A DNA stretch of 64,000 bases, from NCBI GenBank assembly GCA_021018995.1, contig CM037585.1, positions 123,594,831 to 123,658,830 of the forward strand, given 5' to 3'. This document shows positions 32,138 through 43,966 of this stretch, piece by piece. This DNA comes from Chloranthus sessilifolius (Eukaryota > Streptophyta > Magnoliopsida > Chloranthales > Chloranthaceae). Position numbers and translations under genes: made by a program. How positions within the stretch are numbered: the first letter of the stretch is position 1; every line of letters begins with the position of its first letter. The notes under the pieces are model-generated. The model did not search any database. It was not told the origin of the DNA and saw nothing but the letters and a program-made list of their open reading frames with translations.

Positions 32138-34463
32138 TGTGACAGCCCAAATTTTGGCACCCCGAAACTCGTGTCATCAGCACGACCCTCAAGGCCGTGC
32201 CCTGTAATTCTTTACAAAGCGTTGGTATGTATAAGCCAAATACTGCAATTAAGGCACGTGTATCTCCTCTAAACAAGTACTCATGCATTTAAAATAAATA
32301 GGGTCTCTAAAGGCAGTTCTTGTCCCATGCCAATTCATGGGCATAAGAACTTACCCAAATCGTTGGTGATAATAGTTCACCCCAGACAGTTTGTCAAAAG
32401 GATAACGGTATTTAATTACATTCAAATAAAGAGGCTTGACATACCAAGCCGTACCTAATACTCTCAACTCACTCTCATAGTACGCAATGGGTCTCCTAGA
32501 AGAATTCCTCAGGAGGAGGCTCTGACTCCTCTGTGGGCACGTAATCTGAATCCCCTGAATCAAAGTCTCCAGAAGTCTTCGCTGCCACTAGTCCTGGACC
32601 TGAGACTTATAGTCTAGGGGGTGAGCTACATCCCAGCTCAGTAGGGAAACATAATGAACATATAGATTAACTCTCACATATATGTCAGCAGTTTTAAAAG
32701 CACAAATTATCGGATATCACTTTTGAAAACAAACAATTAAGATGACTGGAATAAAATGATGAATACGACTATTACTTTGCATGGCTTTGTTTGTTCTCAC
32801 CTTACTGGTTTAGTTGTGAACTTGGCCTAATCACTTAAATCTTTAACTTAAGTAGTCCCCGAGCAATATAGCGTCGAGCCCCGATGGAACATCGTCGTCT
32901 AACTAGACAATTGTTATGTGTATTCCCTGGGAATACTGCCCAAGCCCGTTTCTCATAGGTGGCAGGGTCTATTCTCAAATCTACATCCCTGGGATGTGAT
33001 ATAAAAGTACGGATTGGCTGTCATATCAGTCACGGATATCCTGTCGAGTCAGTCGTGGTTATCCCACCACGTCGGTGGGGTATTCTAATCAAACCTTAAA
33101 TAATAAAAATATCGAACGTGCTCAACATATAGTTATTCACCGTGATTGTGCTAATTTTATTACATTAGGCCTTATCACTTTACTTCTGTTTCACTGTTAG
33201 TTTTCATCTGCATCCCTGGGATGCCACTGATTCAATGCATCATCTAGATGTCCACTTTACAATTTTTTTTCGTCCCCTGGGGGCTTCATGACTATTACTT
33301 TTAAAACTTACTCACACACCCTGTTTCATAATGATCATGCAATACTTGACTATTTAATTGCAATACACTACATATATGAGTTGACGAAATAATATACATG
33401 TCTCAAAAATATTCCCTACCTCAATGCAAATCCAACGTACTCCTTTCTCGTAGAGGTTTACATGTCACAATCTTACGTCAAACCTACATTGCATGCGTCA
33501 AGGACACATTTAGAAGGGTCACTAGAACCATTGGAGTACACACCCCACCATGAATTGTACATAAAATTATAAAAATCCGAGTAGGGTCTCGCGTGAGCGG
33601 GAACTATTCCTCGCTCGAGCGGTCACTTAACCTCGCTCGAGCGAGCACTTGACCTCGCGCGAGCGGTTAAAATGAGGTACCAACCCTCGCGCGCGCGGTC
33701 TCTCTAATCGCTCAACTGGCTAATTCCTCGCTCAAGCGGTTAAAATGAGGTCGCTCGAGCGGTTAAAATGAGCCATCTGAAGCTTCACGCGATGTCTCGC
33801 TCGAGCGAGATTCCCCTTTACTTTAGGTCTCGCTCGAGCGAGCTTCCCCTTTACTTTGGGTCTCGCTCGAACGAGCCCAGAATGAAATCTGTTCTTAGGT
33901 TTATATATATATTCTGTCCTCGCTCGAGTGAGCCATTTAGACCGCTCGAGCGAGCCACGACAGAATTAAGTACTTGATCAGTTCGAGAAACTATTTCTTC
34001 TCCCATTCCAACGCTTAGAAGTGTTAAATTCATTCATCTACTATATTATACTCTAAAAAAAATACACGTAAACATTTCAAATCGTACCTCCATCGATAGG
34101 TCTCGCACAAGTTCGACCCAAAGTTCTATTCTACTAGACGAAGAGATCTCCAAATTTCCTCATCCAACCTTTTCTCCAGATCTTCCATCGATTTAAGTCC
34201 CAATAAAACCCTAGCCCTCCTTTACTAGACTCTCCTTTCTTGCTCTCTATTTTTTCTTCTCTCTATTTAGGCTAGAATTATGTTACGTATGGGGCTCCTC
34301 TCTCCTCCCTCTTTCACTTATATACATATACATTAGTGAACACTAGTGTGTTTCACACATACACACATAGTGTATACATGTTAGTTTTGGTTTCTTTGTG
34401 AATCACACATACACGTGCGAGGTACGTGACATGCACGGTTCCCGAAATTCTGGGGTTATGACA
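32138..34463 (-). mobile_element. Solo LTR, gypsy type, minus orientation, with CATTA duplication
   Basis: It begins TGTGACAG and ends TTATGACA in plus coordinates. A perfect 5-bp duplication, CATTA, flanks it (32133-32137 and 34464-34468). On the minus strand it starts TGTCATAACCCCAG, has a TATA-like tatataagtg at about plus 34315-34325, and a leader with 'ctagggtttta'. Downstream lies the CGCTCGAGCG word array (33586-33958). No internal coding region is present, so it is a recombined solo LTR inside element C. Confidence 0.9.
33586..33958. repeat. CGCTCGAGCG palindrome array
   Basis: About a dozen units in 370 bases. Six contain the exact 10-base palindrome CGCTCGAGCG and three the 14-base palindrome CTCGCTCGAGCGAG. 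The rest differ by one or two bases (ctcgcgcgagcgg, cgctcgaacgag, cgctcgagtgag). Several units are followed by the phrases 'gttaaaatgag' or 'ttcccctttactt'. Confidence 0.9.
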
Positions 34464-36323
34464 CATTACCTCACCCACACCCTCCACATTTACTTCCATT
34501 CTCATGTCAGCTCCTGTCTCACACCCACTCCTAGATTCTACACCCACAACCACCATACCAACACAACCCCCTCCATAGTCTTTACCTGCTCCTATACCTA
34601 CCTCTTTATCCACCATGCCCTCTTCACAACCTTCCATTATCACATCATCCATCCTTAAGCCAGCCGCCACCATTAAACCTATTTTTCCATTTACCCTACC
34701 AAACCCAACCATTAAAAAGAAATATACCAAGAGACCCCAATCCAAAACAATCACTGCAACCACAACCACCCAAACCATTGAAACTATCCTAATCTCTCAT
34801 CCTATTCCAATCCCAGAAACTTACTCCATACCAGACCCCATACCCACTGTGTTACATCCATCCTCACCATTACCATCCCCTCTATTCCACTATGATGCCA
34901 ATGAACCTTTGTTCACTGACATCCCCCACATTCTCATAACTGATCAGCTCCATCCCTTTGACACATCTGCACCTATTGACCAACCTAACCCCATCCAATA
35001 TACCACATTTGAACCATTTGGTCATTCCCATGACCACCACCAATTCTCCACTGAGGGGTACTCTGCCATAATGGAATCCATCATGGGTGACATTAGGTAT
35101 GAGTACACCCCTCTCCTTGATTCCTCACAGCCCACCCAATTCCAACATGCCCCTACCTCCCCTTTTCAACCTGTTTCCCCCTCTCAGCCATTAACATCAG
35201 CCACACCTGACCCCTTCCCCCATATCCTTAGCCTTCTTCTTTTCCTCCAAACTCAAATGATGGCCAGCACCCAAAGCCAAACAACCATTCAGTCCAGCCT
35301 TCAAGCCATTCAATCAACCCTATAAAACCTTGCCCCCACAACTCAGCCACCTTTATCACCACCCTTACCACAGCCTACCCCTCCAATATCACCCTTACCT
35401 ACACCTGCCATAATCCTAGCAGAGATGGCCACCCAAACCGACCATGAGCCTGACCCTGACTCTATAGAGCTGCCCCTTTTAGAACCATCTCTGGCCTCCA
35501 CCTTCCCATCTCCCCAACCCTAACTTTAGCAGCAACATCAATTGCTGCTACACAAACTGACACAATATCAAACCATGAAGGCCCTCAACCTACCTTCACC
35601 TTTGCAGCCACCCAAACAGACCCACCAACACCCACCACCTCTACTTACACCCAGACTGACCCAATGGAGATAGACATACCCACTTTGCCTACCCTATTCT
35701 CTATCCATACCCAAACTGACCCCCAAGAGGAGGAGTTGGCATCCCCCATTCCCCTTCCTTCATTACTCCCATCATCTTCATCCACACCATCCCATTCTCT
35801 AGCTGACCCTGCTATCCCTGTTGCCCAACCTATCCTACCTGCCTCCTCATTCTCCATACCTCCATTTGCAACCCTCCTGCAAGCCATGAATGAGAACGCC
35901 TACATCAGGAGGGATGTGATCAAGGGGTTGGCTGAAATCAATACAACCATCAAGCAACCATTTCTCCATCAAATCAAGAGAATGAAGATGGATCACAAGA
36001 TGGAGAAAAAGCAGATAAAGAAGGCTTTTGTACATACCTTGCAGCTCTACTAAGAGGAGCGATATAGAGCTAAGGGCCTGGAAGATACTGTGAAAAACCT
36101 TCAGGTGGCCCTCAGAATGGCTGAAGAGAGAGTTGATGATTATGCCAGAATTACTGCAGCAGACCCTATCTTCTATGGTAGACAAAGACTTAGCCATTGC
36201 AGCAGCCTCTCTTTACATTGTAACAGCTCCTCCTCCTACAGCATCAACACCTAGCATCAAGATTAAGGAGCCTTCCTCAATGCTTGAACCCACTCTTAAG
36301 TGAAGAAGTAGTATAAAGCACAG
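34464..36323 (+). pseudogene. Athila extra ORF, central Pro/Thr/Ser-rich and coiled-coil part
   Basis: Continues the extra ORF after the solo LTR. It is dominated by Pro, Thr, Ser and His codons over more than 1 kb, with frame changes (open pieces 34615-35325 and 35664-36053 lie in different frames). Near the end, KRMKMDHKMEKKQIKKAF and EDTVKNLQVALRMAEERV look like a charged coiled coil. The low-complexity composition and late coiled coil fit the divergent post-pol ORF of Athila elements. No signal peptide or convincing membrane segment is seen, so calling it 'env' is not supported. Chromovirus D interrupts it at 36324. Confidence 0.55.
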
Positions 36324-36565
36324 TGTCACGGAGTTACTCTTTGCGACGTAATCTCTCATGCGACAACTAGCTTTCCCGAACAAGATCAGCCTACCCACGT
36401 TTCAAACCTGCACGGTAACACATTAGGTTAGAAACTATGCGGATTCCCGAAATGCAAATACTATAGCGATATGCAGCGACTAGTATAGGGGTAGCCCCTC
36501 ATAGGGTCCGGGTCCGCACTGTGGATGGTGGTCGTGAACCACCAAACACGATGGCTCCAGTGCAC
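36324..36565 (-). repeat. Element D left LTR, first segment
   Basis: Aligns to 43967-44208 of the right LTR. Interrupted after TGCAC by solo LTR E. Confidence 0.88.
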
Positions 36566-38967
36566 TATTGGTGCACGCTTTTTCTAGGTTCCTCTTGGTT
36601 CCTATTGAATTAGTGGCTTCCAATTCTATCCTAGTGGACTCTAGCGATGCGGTATTTGGAATGTTAAAAATAAAGGAGTTTCTAGGAGGATTCTTAATTT
36701 GTTGTGATCGTCAACTGCAGATATTTATTGACATTGCAACATGTCAATGATCAGGCTTAAGAGTGGGTATGGGTTACTTCTATACTGAATCGTCCACCTG
36801 CGAACATCAGCAGCAGTGTCTTTTTCTTAATTTAGATAGTTTAATTTTTCTTTCATTTCCCTTCGTGATTATAGTTTCGGTTAGTCTAGGCTCCCCTGAT
36901 TCTGGTATGAATTTAATTATATAGGTTTCTTCTAATCTTGTTAAGAGTCCAGTTAATATTAATTTCCTAATTTCATTGGAAGGCTAATTAATATTAGTTT
37001 CCTAATCTTATTAAAAGTTTAATCAATATTAGTATTCTAGTACTACTAAAAGTCCAATTAATTTCAGTCTCCAATCGATACTAGGAGTGCACGTGTAATG
37101 GTTCTAGTGAAACTTTAGTTAATTTGAGCATGCCAATTATACTGAAATTCTAAGCAGAGTAAGTATACTAGTTGTATTAAAATTCTAATTGAAATGGAAG
37201 ACTAATTTTACTGAAACTCTGATTTAAAGCAAACGAATTAATTTTTATTAAAATCTAGTTGAAACAAATAAACTTATTTTTATTTGAATCTAATTGAAAT
37301 AAGTAAACTAATTTTATTGAAATTCTAATTGAAGCAATGAATTAATTACATTAAAAATCTAATTAAAGCAATGAAATTAATCATACCAAATTCTAATTGA
37401 AGCAAGGAATTGATCAATTAAATTCTGATTAAATAAGATTAATCAGTCATACTAAGATTTAAGGCACTTAATTAATTAAATATGCTGAAATAAAATAAAT
37501 CTACTAATTAATTATACTAAAAGGATAAAACAAAAGCAATTAATTAATTCTAAAATTCCTAAAAAAGTGGTTTGGGCCCGCTATGCTAAGGAGGATTGTC
37601 CTCATTTTCGAGTACCCTCCGTAAGCTCACTTGAGCAAATCGGATGGCTGAGGTTAAAGATAAATTGAATTTTTAGACCGTAAAATAGTATTTTTAGATT
37701 TTTCATAATTGCTTTCGGAATGTTAATTATGAATTAAACTATGAACTAGAATTATAAAAACTGTAATTATATTTAGGATTTTTAGAAGTATTAAATTGAG
37801 GAATTAAAATTAATTTTTAGGACTGAATTCAGGTCTGAAATCAAAAAATCAGACTGTATGATTAAAGACTGGTTTTGAATCAAAGGATTAGTACCAGAAA
37901 TTAATGACAGGACTGTATATTGAGATTGTAGAATGAAATTAGAGCCTAGGGTCGGTGAATTAGACCGTCGGATTAAGAACTGGTTCCGAATTCGGAGAAT
38001 TAGAATCAAATATAAAATATTCGTGGTCTAAAAGGGTGCTACGGTCTCGGACTGAAATTAAAATCTATGATTAAACTAATATAAATCCTAAATCTATAGG
38101 CTAGAAATTATGGTTGGAAACTAAAAATTAAATTATTACCTAAGGGTCGGGGCTGCAGAGAGAAATCTCGAAGATTAGAAGCTTGAATCTCGAAAGCATG
38201 ATTAAGGTGCTCTATGGATTTGTCCTCGGAGTTCTCTGGTTTTAGAATCCTGAAAACAATCCGTTCTCTCTCGAAAATTGCCAGCCTTTTTTGGGGGAAT
38301 TAAGAAAAAAATCTTTTATAGGTTTTGCTTCAATTACGCACCATTTTTTAGGTGTTTAAGCAATTACCTTATCGGGTTTCTTTGGCTTAATCGCTTTGAG
38401 TCGATCACGCCAAACTCAATGCCTAATAGCGTTAGGGCTAATTGCGTGCTTATTAGTACGTGCGCAATCCGATTAAGTGATTCTTCAAAGGCGCTCAATC
38501 AAGGAAACTCAAGGGTTAAGGACTGTGAGGCTAGGTCGGGCGTAGGCCAATTGCACGCTGTTGATATGGCATACAATCCGATCACGCATCTTATTTCAGG
38601 AGTGTGATCGAGTCTCGATATGGTCTGAGAAATGAAGTTTTGTCTAAAAGGGGGAATGATTGCACGTTTGTGGTCTGGCGTGCAATTGAATTACGCGCGG
38701 GGTTTCATGCGCTTAATTTGGGGTTGTCCGGGTCTGGTCTCTAGTCTGAAATGCAAGACTATTGTTTCAGTCTGCATTCTGACTATATACTATTATTTCA
38801 GTATATAGTCTCCCTACATCAGGATCTGAGCCACTGAGCTATCGTTTCAGCCTGTGTTCAGCCATGTACTATTATTTCAGTGCATGGTTCCCATATCAGG
38901 GTTATGAGGTCAAAGGTTGACCAAACAAAATTATATATTTCGAGAAGGCAAAATGGGGGTGTCTACA
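36566..38967 (-). mobile_element. Solo LTR E, minus orientation, with TGCAC duplication
   Basis: 2402 bases between direct TGCAC repeats (36561-36565 and 38968-38972), inside element D's left LTR. On the minus strand it starts TGTAGACACCCCCATTTTG, a common start of plant gypsy LTRs. It ends ACCAATA, where CA would be expected, so one base has decayed. Inside are degenerate AT-rich units of 'ctaattgaa(g/a)caa' type (37100-37450) and repeated 'ctattatttcagt' phrases (38760-38890). No coding content. Confidence 0.87.
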
Positions 38968-38972
38968 TGCAC

Positions 38973-39379
38973 GATGCGACTAGAGCGACCTAACACCTAT
39001 GCGATGCTCGGATGCACGAACTCAAGCCCACAAGGCTATCCTACGTGTTCCGTAAGAGATCACTTAGGCCAGCGACACGTCACGTGGCTGTTAGATCAAT
39101 TTCCCATATATAAGGGTAAAATATTAATTTAGGCCAAATAGCGAGAGGACCTCAAACATATTGGTTTGACATACTTTTCCAAAATACCGCAACATCCCGC
39201 ATCACTCCCCCACATGACTATGCCATGTTCGTGTCGTGACCGTGCCATGACCAAAGCTCTCGGAGGATCTACGACTAAGCCCTCATGGCTTGGTGAAGCG
39301 CCTATGATGCCCTAGCTTGTAACCACCAATGCTACACACTAGTGACCTTGCGGCTAGCCCAGATGGCCACGCTGTCACA
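38973..39379 (-). repeat. Element D left LTR, second segment
   Basis: Aligns to 44209-44615. Ends GTCACA. On the minus strand this is the LTR start (TGTGAC) next to the PPT. Confidence 0.88.
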
Positions 39380-39393
39380 TCCTCCCCTACTTA
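39380..39393 (-). other. Polypurine tract of element D
   Basis: On the minus strand, AAGTAGGGGAGGA lies directly before the LTR start TGTGACAGC. Confidence 0.78.
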
Positions 39394-40728
39394 GTTGCGT
39401 TGACGTCTTCGTCGACGCGCTTCCAGTACTTCTCTAAAGTTTCTTGGAAGGAAGGTTTTGGCCTCAGGTAGACCCTTATATTTTAAAAGATTTTCACAGA
39501 AAAATTATTTGGACTACCATCTCCCTTGTGTCTATGAGCAAGGATCTCTTCAAACTGTCTTTTTGACTATAAATTAGCATTTTGGCTGGGTGCGAGTCGA
39601 CAAACTTCTCGCGGGATTTGTCGGGTCTCTTTTATAAGGCTTTAAGTAACTGACGTGAAATACAAGGTGTATTTTCAGCCAGTGAGGAAATTGTACCCGA
39701 TATGAGACATCATTAATCCTTTTTGTGATTGGGAATGGCCCATCGTACTTGCGAGTTAGTCTTGTGTGTTGTCTTCTAAAAATTTTGAGCTACGCAGGAT
39801 TAAGCTTTATCAATACTTTATCACCTACGTGTAACTCGATAGGTCGTCAACCCTGATCGGCCCATTTTTTCATGCGCTTAGCGGCCTTCTCTAGATAAGT
39901 CCTAGCGATCTCTCTGTTCCTCTACCACTCCTTAGCAAGATGGTAGGCTGCCGAGCTCGATCTTATATATCCCATTGTAATTGTGTGCAGTGTCAAAGGT
40001 TGTTGGCCAGTTGCTAACTCAAATGGACTCTTATTCGTGGCTAAACTTTTATGTAGATTATAACAAAATTGGGCTACGTCTAACAACTTAACCCAATTCT
40101 TTTGATTGGCGCTCACAAAATGTCTCAAATACTGTTCCAAAATAGCATTCACCCTTTCGGTCTGACCGTCGGTCTGCGGATGCATACTGGATGAGAAGTT
40201 CAGTTTCGTCCCCATGAGCTTGAATACTTCTAATCAAAACTTGCTTATAAACTGCGGATCCCTATCACTGGCAATCACTTGCGGCACACCCCAATGTTTC
40301 ACTACATTACTGAAAAATAATCGTGCGGCCTGCTTTGCTTTACAGTTTAACGGTGTCGGAATGAACGCTTACTTCGAAAATCAATCCATAACTACCAGGA
40401 TAGATCCGAGTGTCCCTACTTTTGGCAATGCAGATATAAAATTAAGGGAGACGCTCTCCCATGGTCGGGACGACACTGGTAAAGGCTACAGGAGTCCAAA
40501 TGGTTTAGCTCTTTCCACCTTGTCCTGCTGGCATATCAGGCAAGTCCTGACATACTCCTCTACATCCTCCTCCATCTTGGGCCAATAGAAACACCTCTCC
40601 AATAAGGCGAGCGTGCGATGAATTTCCAGATGACCAGCCCACAATGTGTCATGATATTCTTTAAGAAGCTCTCTCCTAAGTTCTCCTAGTTTCGGTACAT
40701 AGAAACGACCCCCTTTGGTCACCAACAA
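39394..40728 (-). pseudogene. Element D integrase and chromodomain-like tail, remnant
   Basis: The zinc-binding part reads HLEIHRTLALLERCFYWP with CLICQQD. The core C-terminal half has MHPQTDGQTERVNAILEQYL (catalytic Glu kept). The central segment with the two Asp residues (about 40216-40480) is out of frame. Further down, HVGDKVLIKLNP, then DGPFPITKRI and FHVSYLKPYK are readable with stops. The end (KGLPEA) resembles a chromodomain C-terminus. The product would catalyse insertion. Frameshifts and stops rule out function. Confidence 0.82.
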
Positions 40729-40755
40729 TCATTCCTCAGTCCAGAATCGTTGTGT

Positions 40756-41319
40756 TCACCCCTCTTGTATCTGCTGTAGGATGGTACTCGCGAGAGGATC
40801 AAACTTCAACCCATTATGCAACCGATCGAGGATAGTAGAACTGACGCGGCTAGCTACAACCTGCTCTTCAATTTTTAACGCTGCCAAAAGAACTTTCAAT
40901 GCTGCTAACTCCGCTTTACGACTCAAAGCGTCTGCGACTTGATTGGTCTTCCCGGGTTTATACACCAAGTTCATATCGAACTCAGCTACAAAATCTTGCT
41001 AACGGGCCTGTTTCGACAATAATTTATTTTGTGTCTGAAAGTAGCTGGTCGCCACATTATCGGTCATCACTAGAAATTTAGACCCAAGTAGATAGTGCTT
41101 CCATGTCCTTAGACAATGAACTACCTCTGTCATCTCCTTCTCTTGAATCGTATACCGCCGCTCGGTATCGTTCAGCTTTATGCTCTCAAAGGCCACTGGA
41201 TGTTCTTCTTGCATTAATACTCCTCCTATCGCATAGTCGAAAGCATCCGTGTTTACCTCAAATGGCTTGGAATGATCAGATAGTTTCAACACGGGGTCAC
41301 TCATGACCACCGATTTCAA
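40756..41319 (-). pseudogene. Element D RNase H remnant
   Basis: Reads PFEVNTDAFDYAIGGVLMQE (first catalytic Asp present), KLNDTERRYTIQEKEM, VMTDNVATSYFQTQ and, after a stop near 40998, YKPGKTNQVADALSRKAELA. The wording is typical of chromovirus RNase H. One stop and a frame-consistent restart at 40974 are seen. Confidence 0.82.
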
Positions 41320-42132
41320 ATCTTCGAATGCCCTCTAGCACTTCTCCCACCACTGCCATGGCCGATCTTTCTTCAAAAGGTCTATCAGTGGTGTTGCACG
41401 GCGTGAATAATCGGGGATGAATCTTCTGTAATAGTTGACAAGGCCCAAAAATGATCGCAGCTTGGTCAATCCTTCTGGTACTCTCCATTCTTAGATTGCA
41501 CGAACTTTCTCAAGGTTCATGCTGATGTTTCTTCCTCCAATACGGTGCCCTAAAAATATGATCTGCTCTTGTGCAAATGAACACTTTTCTTCCTCCAATA
41601 CGGTGCCCTAAAAATATGATCGCAGTATCTTGAAGATAGTTTGGAGGTGGCTGAGATGTTCTTTCAATGTATTGCTATATACAACGATATCGTTTAGGTA
41701 CACCACCATGAACTTGTCGAGGTAGGCATGGAACAACTCATTCATCAAAGTGCAAAATGTGGCTGGGGTGTTAGTCAGCCCAAAGGGCATCACCAAAAAC
41801 TCAAAAGCTCCATACCTTGTCACGCAGGTAGTCTTACTTTAATCTCCCTCGACAATTCTCACCTGATAATAGCCAAATCTCAAGTCTAGCTTGGTAAAGT
41901 ACCTCGCACTACCCAACTGATCAAATAAATTGATAATCAATGGCACTGGGTACTTATTCTTGACAGTAACCTTATTCAAAGCTCTATAATCAATGCATAA
42001 CCGAAGGCTACCATCATGTTTCTTCTGAAAAAGAATTAGAGTGCCGAATAGGGCCTTTGATGGCCGAATGAACCTTACCCCCAATAACTCATCTAACTGC
42101 CGACGCAACTTGGCTAGCTCTAGAGGAGCCAT
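41297..42132 (-). pseudogene. Element D reverse transcriptase remnant with YLND active site
   Basis: The N-terminal half has [20 protein letters not shown] and [15 protein letters not shown]. The palm half has [17 protein letters not shown] and then VVYLNDIVVYS. The normal chromovirus motif is YLDD, so the first catalytic Asp is Asn. A junction near 41825-41838 and further lesions around 41500-41610 break the frame. A short duplication, 'cttcctccaatacggtgccctaa', occurs at 41531 and 41589. The downstream connection to RNase H is frame-shifted. Confidence 0.83.
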
Positions 42133-42378
42133 TCTATAGGGAGTTTTAGCCTACGGCTTCGCACCTGGTTCTAACTCGATTTGGTGATCCACTGATCCCT
42201 TGGGTGGCAACACTTTCGGCAACTCTGGTGGCATGATATCTTGAAATTCCCTGAGTAGCCCTGACATGCTCTCTAGCACAAGTTCCACTGACCTTTTCGT
42301 GTTCTCTTCTATAGCGTAGCAAGGAATGTAAGTTCCCCCCTCTTTAGTACCTTCTTGAGTTGGAGCGCCGAGATAAAC

Positions 42379-42900
42379 TCAACACTCTCTTATTTCTTTG
42401 CCTTTATAAATGACGGGGATCATGCAAGGATTTTCCTTTCCAAACATGCACACTGATCCGAGGTACAGCATGGGTACGGCTTTGGCCTGGTGTAGGAGTT
42501 CCAACCCAAGGATAACTTTGAAATCATCCATCTGTATGGCCATAAAGTTTCCTGCTCCGGTCCACGACCCTATATGCACAAGTACGCCCTTTGCTAATCC
42601 AGTAATGGGATGCACTTCCGAGTTTACTGCCTTTATGTGGCTAGAGTCTTGCTCCAATTTAAATCCCAGGCGACATGCTTCTTTATCTACGATAAAGTTA
42701 TGCATCGCCCCCGTGTCAACCATGGCACGAGTATTTTTTCTGTTAATGCACACCTCTATGTACATCAGCCCCTTGGGCGTGACTGTCTTTCCCTTCTCTA
42801 CCTGCACCTTAATGACATTCAGCAACCTGAGTGCCCCCATTCTTGGCTCAACGACGGAAAGAGGTGGAGGAGCACTGGTGGACCTCTGTAGAGCATTCAA
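42379..42900 (-). pseudogene. Element D aspartic protease remnant
   Basis: A 173-codon open frame. The active site reads AMVDTGAMHNFIVD, close to the family's VDTGATHNF. Further on is FKVILGLELL, the second half motif. The N-terminal part is the gag-protease linker. This is the best-preserved domain of element D, but its flanks on both sides are out of frame. Confidence 0.82.
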
Positions 42901-42909
42901 GGATTATTT

Positions 42910-43757
42910 TTATGAGCAATTTTTCACTCGATGTGGCCCTCCGCATAGAAAGCAACCCGACTTAGGCACAAAATTAGCTGATTCGGTAGACTTGACATGA
43001 GTCTCTTTCCCGTGTGACTTCTTTTCATGCGTGCTGCTCTTGCTCTTCTTATTGGCTATCGCTGAATTCTTCGAACCATTCTTATTCTTATGCGGCCTTT
43101 TCTTATTTTGGTCTGATGGTCCAAAATCTATTAATCGTTCCGCAGCAGCCTGTGTGGCTGCAAGGTCCTGCAATCCTCTTCTATTTAATTCAGCTTACAC
43201 CCATGGCTTGAGGCCTTCAAGAAAGTAGAACAATTTGTCTTTCTTGGACAAGTCCTTGATGTCCAACATCAAGGTGGAGAACTGCCTCATATATTATCTC
43301 ACTATGCCCGCGTGTTGTAGCTTCCGTAACTTATGTCGGGCGATAAAGTCGACATTCTCGGGCAAGAACTGAGCTTTCAACTCTTTTTTTAGATCTTCCC
43401 ACGTGTCTACGACACAGCGTCCACTCTGAATCTCTTCGTAGCGTGTACACCACCACAATTTAACATCCCCTCGAGATACATGGTCGCTGTAACCACTTTC
43501 ATAACCTTGGTGGCAGGTGGGATGACACAAAAATACTACTTAATGTCCCACAAGAAATTCTTCAATTCCTTGGCATCGTGACCTCCCCCATAACATCGCG
43601 GCTCGGGTATTTTAACCTTCCGTTGGGGAGATTCTAGTTGCGGAGTAGCACCAGAACCAATCCCCCTCATTAGAACATTCATTTTGGCGGCCAGGTCATC
43701 GATTTGTAGACGAAGGGCTTCGACGATGCCCCTCGTGTCCTCAGTGAGGATCTCCAC
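42910..43757 (-). pseudogene. Element D gag remnant with zinc knuckle
   Basis: Three open pieces in order: 43757-43536 (KVKIPEPRCYGGGHDAKELK), 43530-43294 (DVKLWWCTRYEE, TWEDLKKELKAQFLPE) and 43173-42910. The last has the Lys-rich NKKRPHKNKNG stretch and a CFLCGGPHRVKNC knuckle (C-x2-C-x3-H-x4-C). This is the usual layout of a chromovirus capsid-nucleocapsid protein that packages element RNA. Stops and frameshifts separate the pieces. Confidence 0.83.
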
Positions 43758-43951
43758 GTTCTCTGCTAATGTGGAAGCGTTCTTTGGTAACGTGGTATGG
43801 TTCCCTTCTTACACATTCAATCGTTCCCCATGGGACGTTACCATCGATACCATTAATTATATCTGTTCTGCTTGAGCTTCCAGATAATTCAAATGTTCCC
43901 TTGTGCACCTTCGCGTATCATCATTACTTATCCCAGTGTCGACCATCTTTA

Positions 43952-43966
43952 GGCTCTGATACCAAA
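43952..43966 (-). other. Primer-binding site of element D (initiator-Met tRNA type)
   Basis: The minus strand reads TTTGGTATCAGAGCC beside the right LTR, containing the standard TGGTATCAGAGCC. Confidence 0.88.

Noticed and set aside
34353-34778. Minus-strand Val/Gly/Met-rich open frame of 141 codons
   Set aside because: Antisense of the Pro/Thr-rich Athila extra ORF and LTR edge; low complexity and spans an insertion junction.
42410-43000. Plus-strand open frame of 196 codons
   Set aside because: Antisense shadow of the element D protease and gag, which carry the recognisable motifs.
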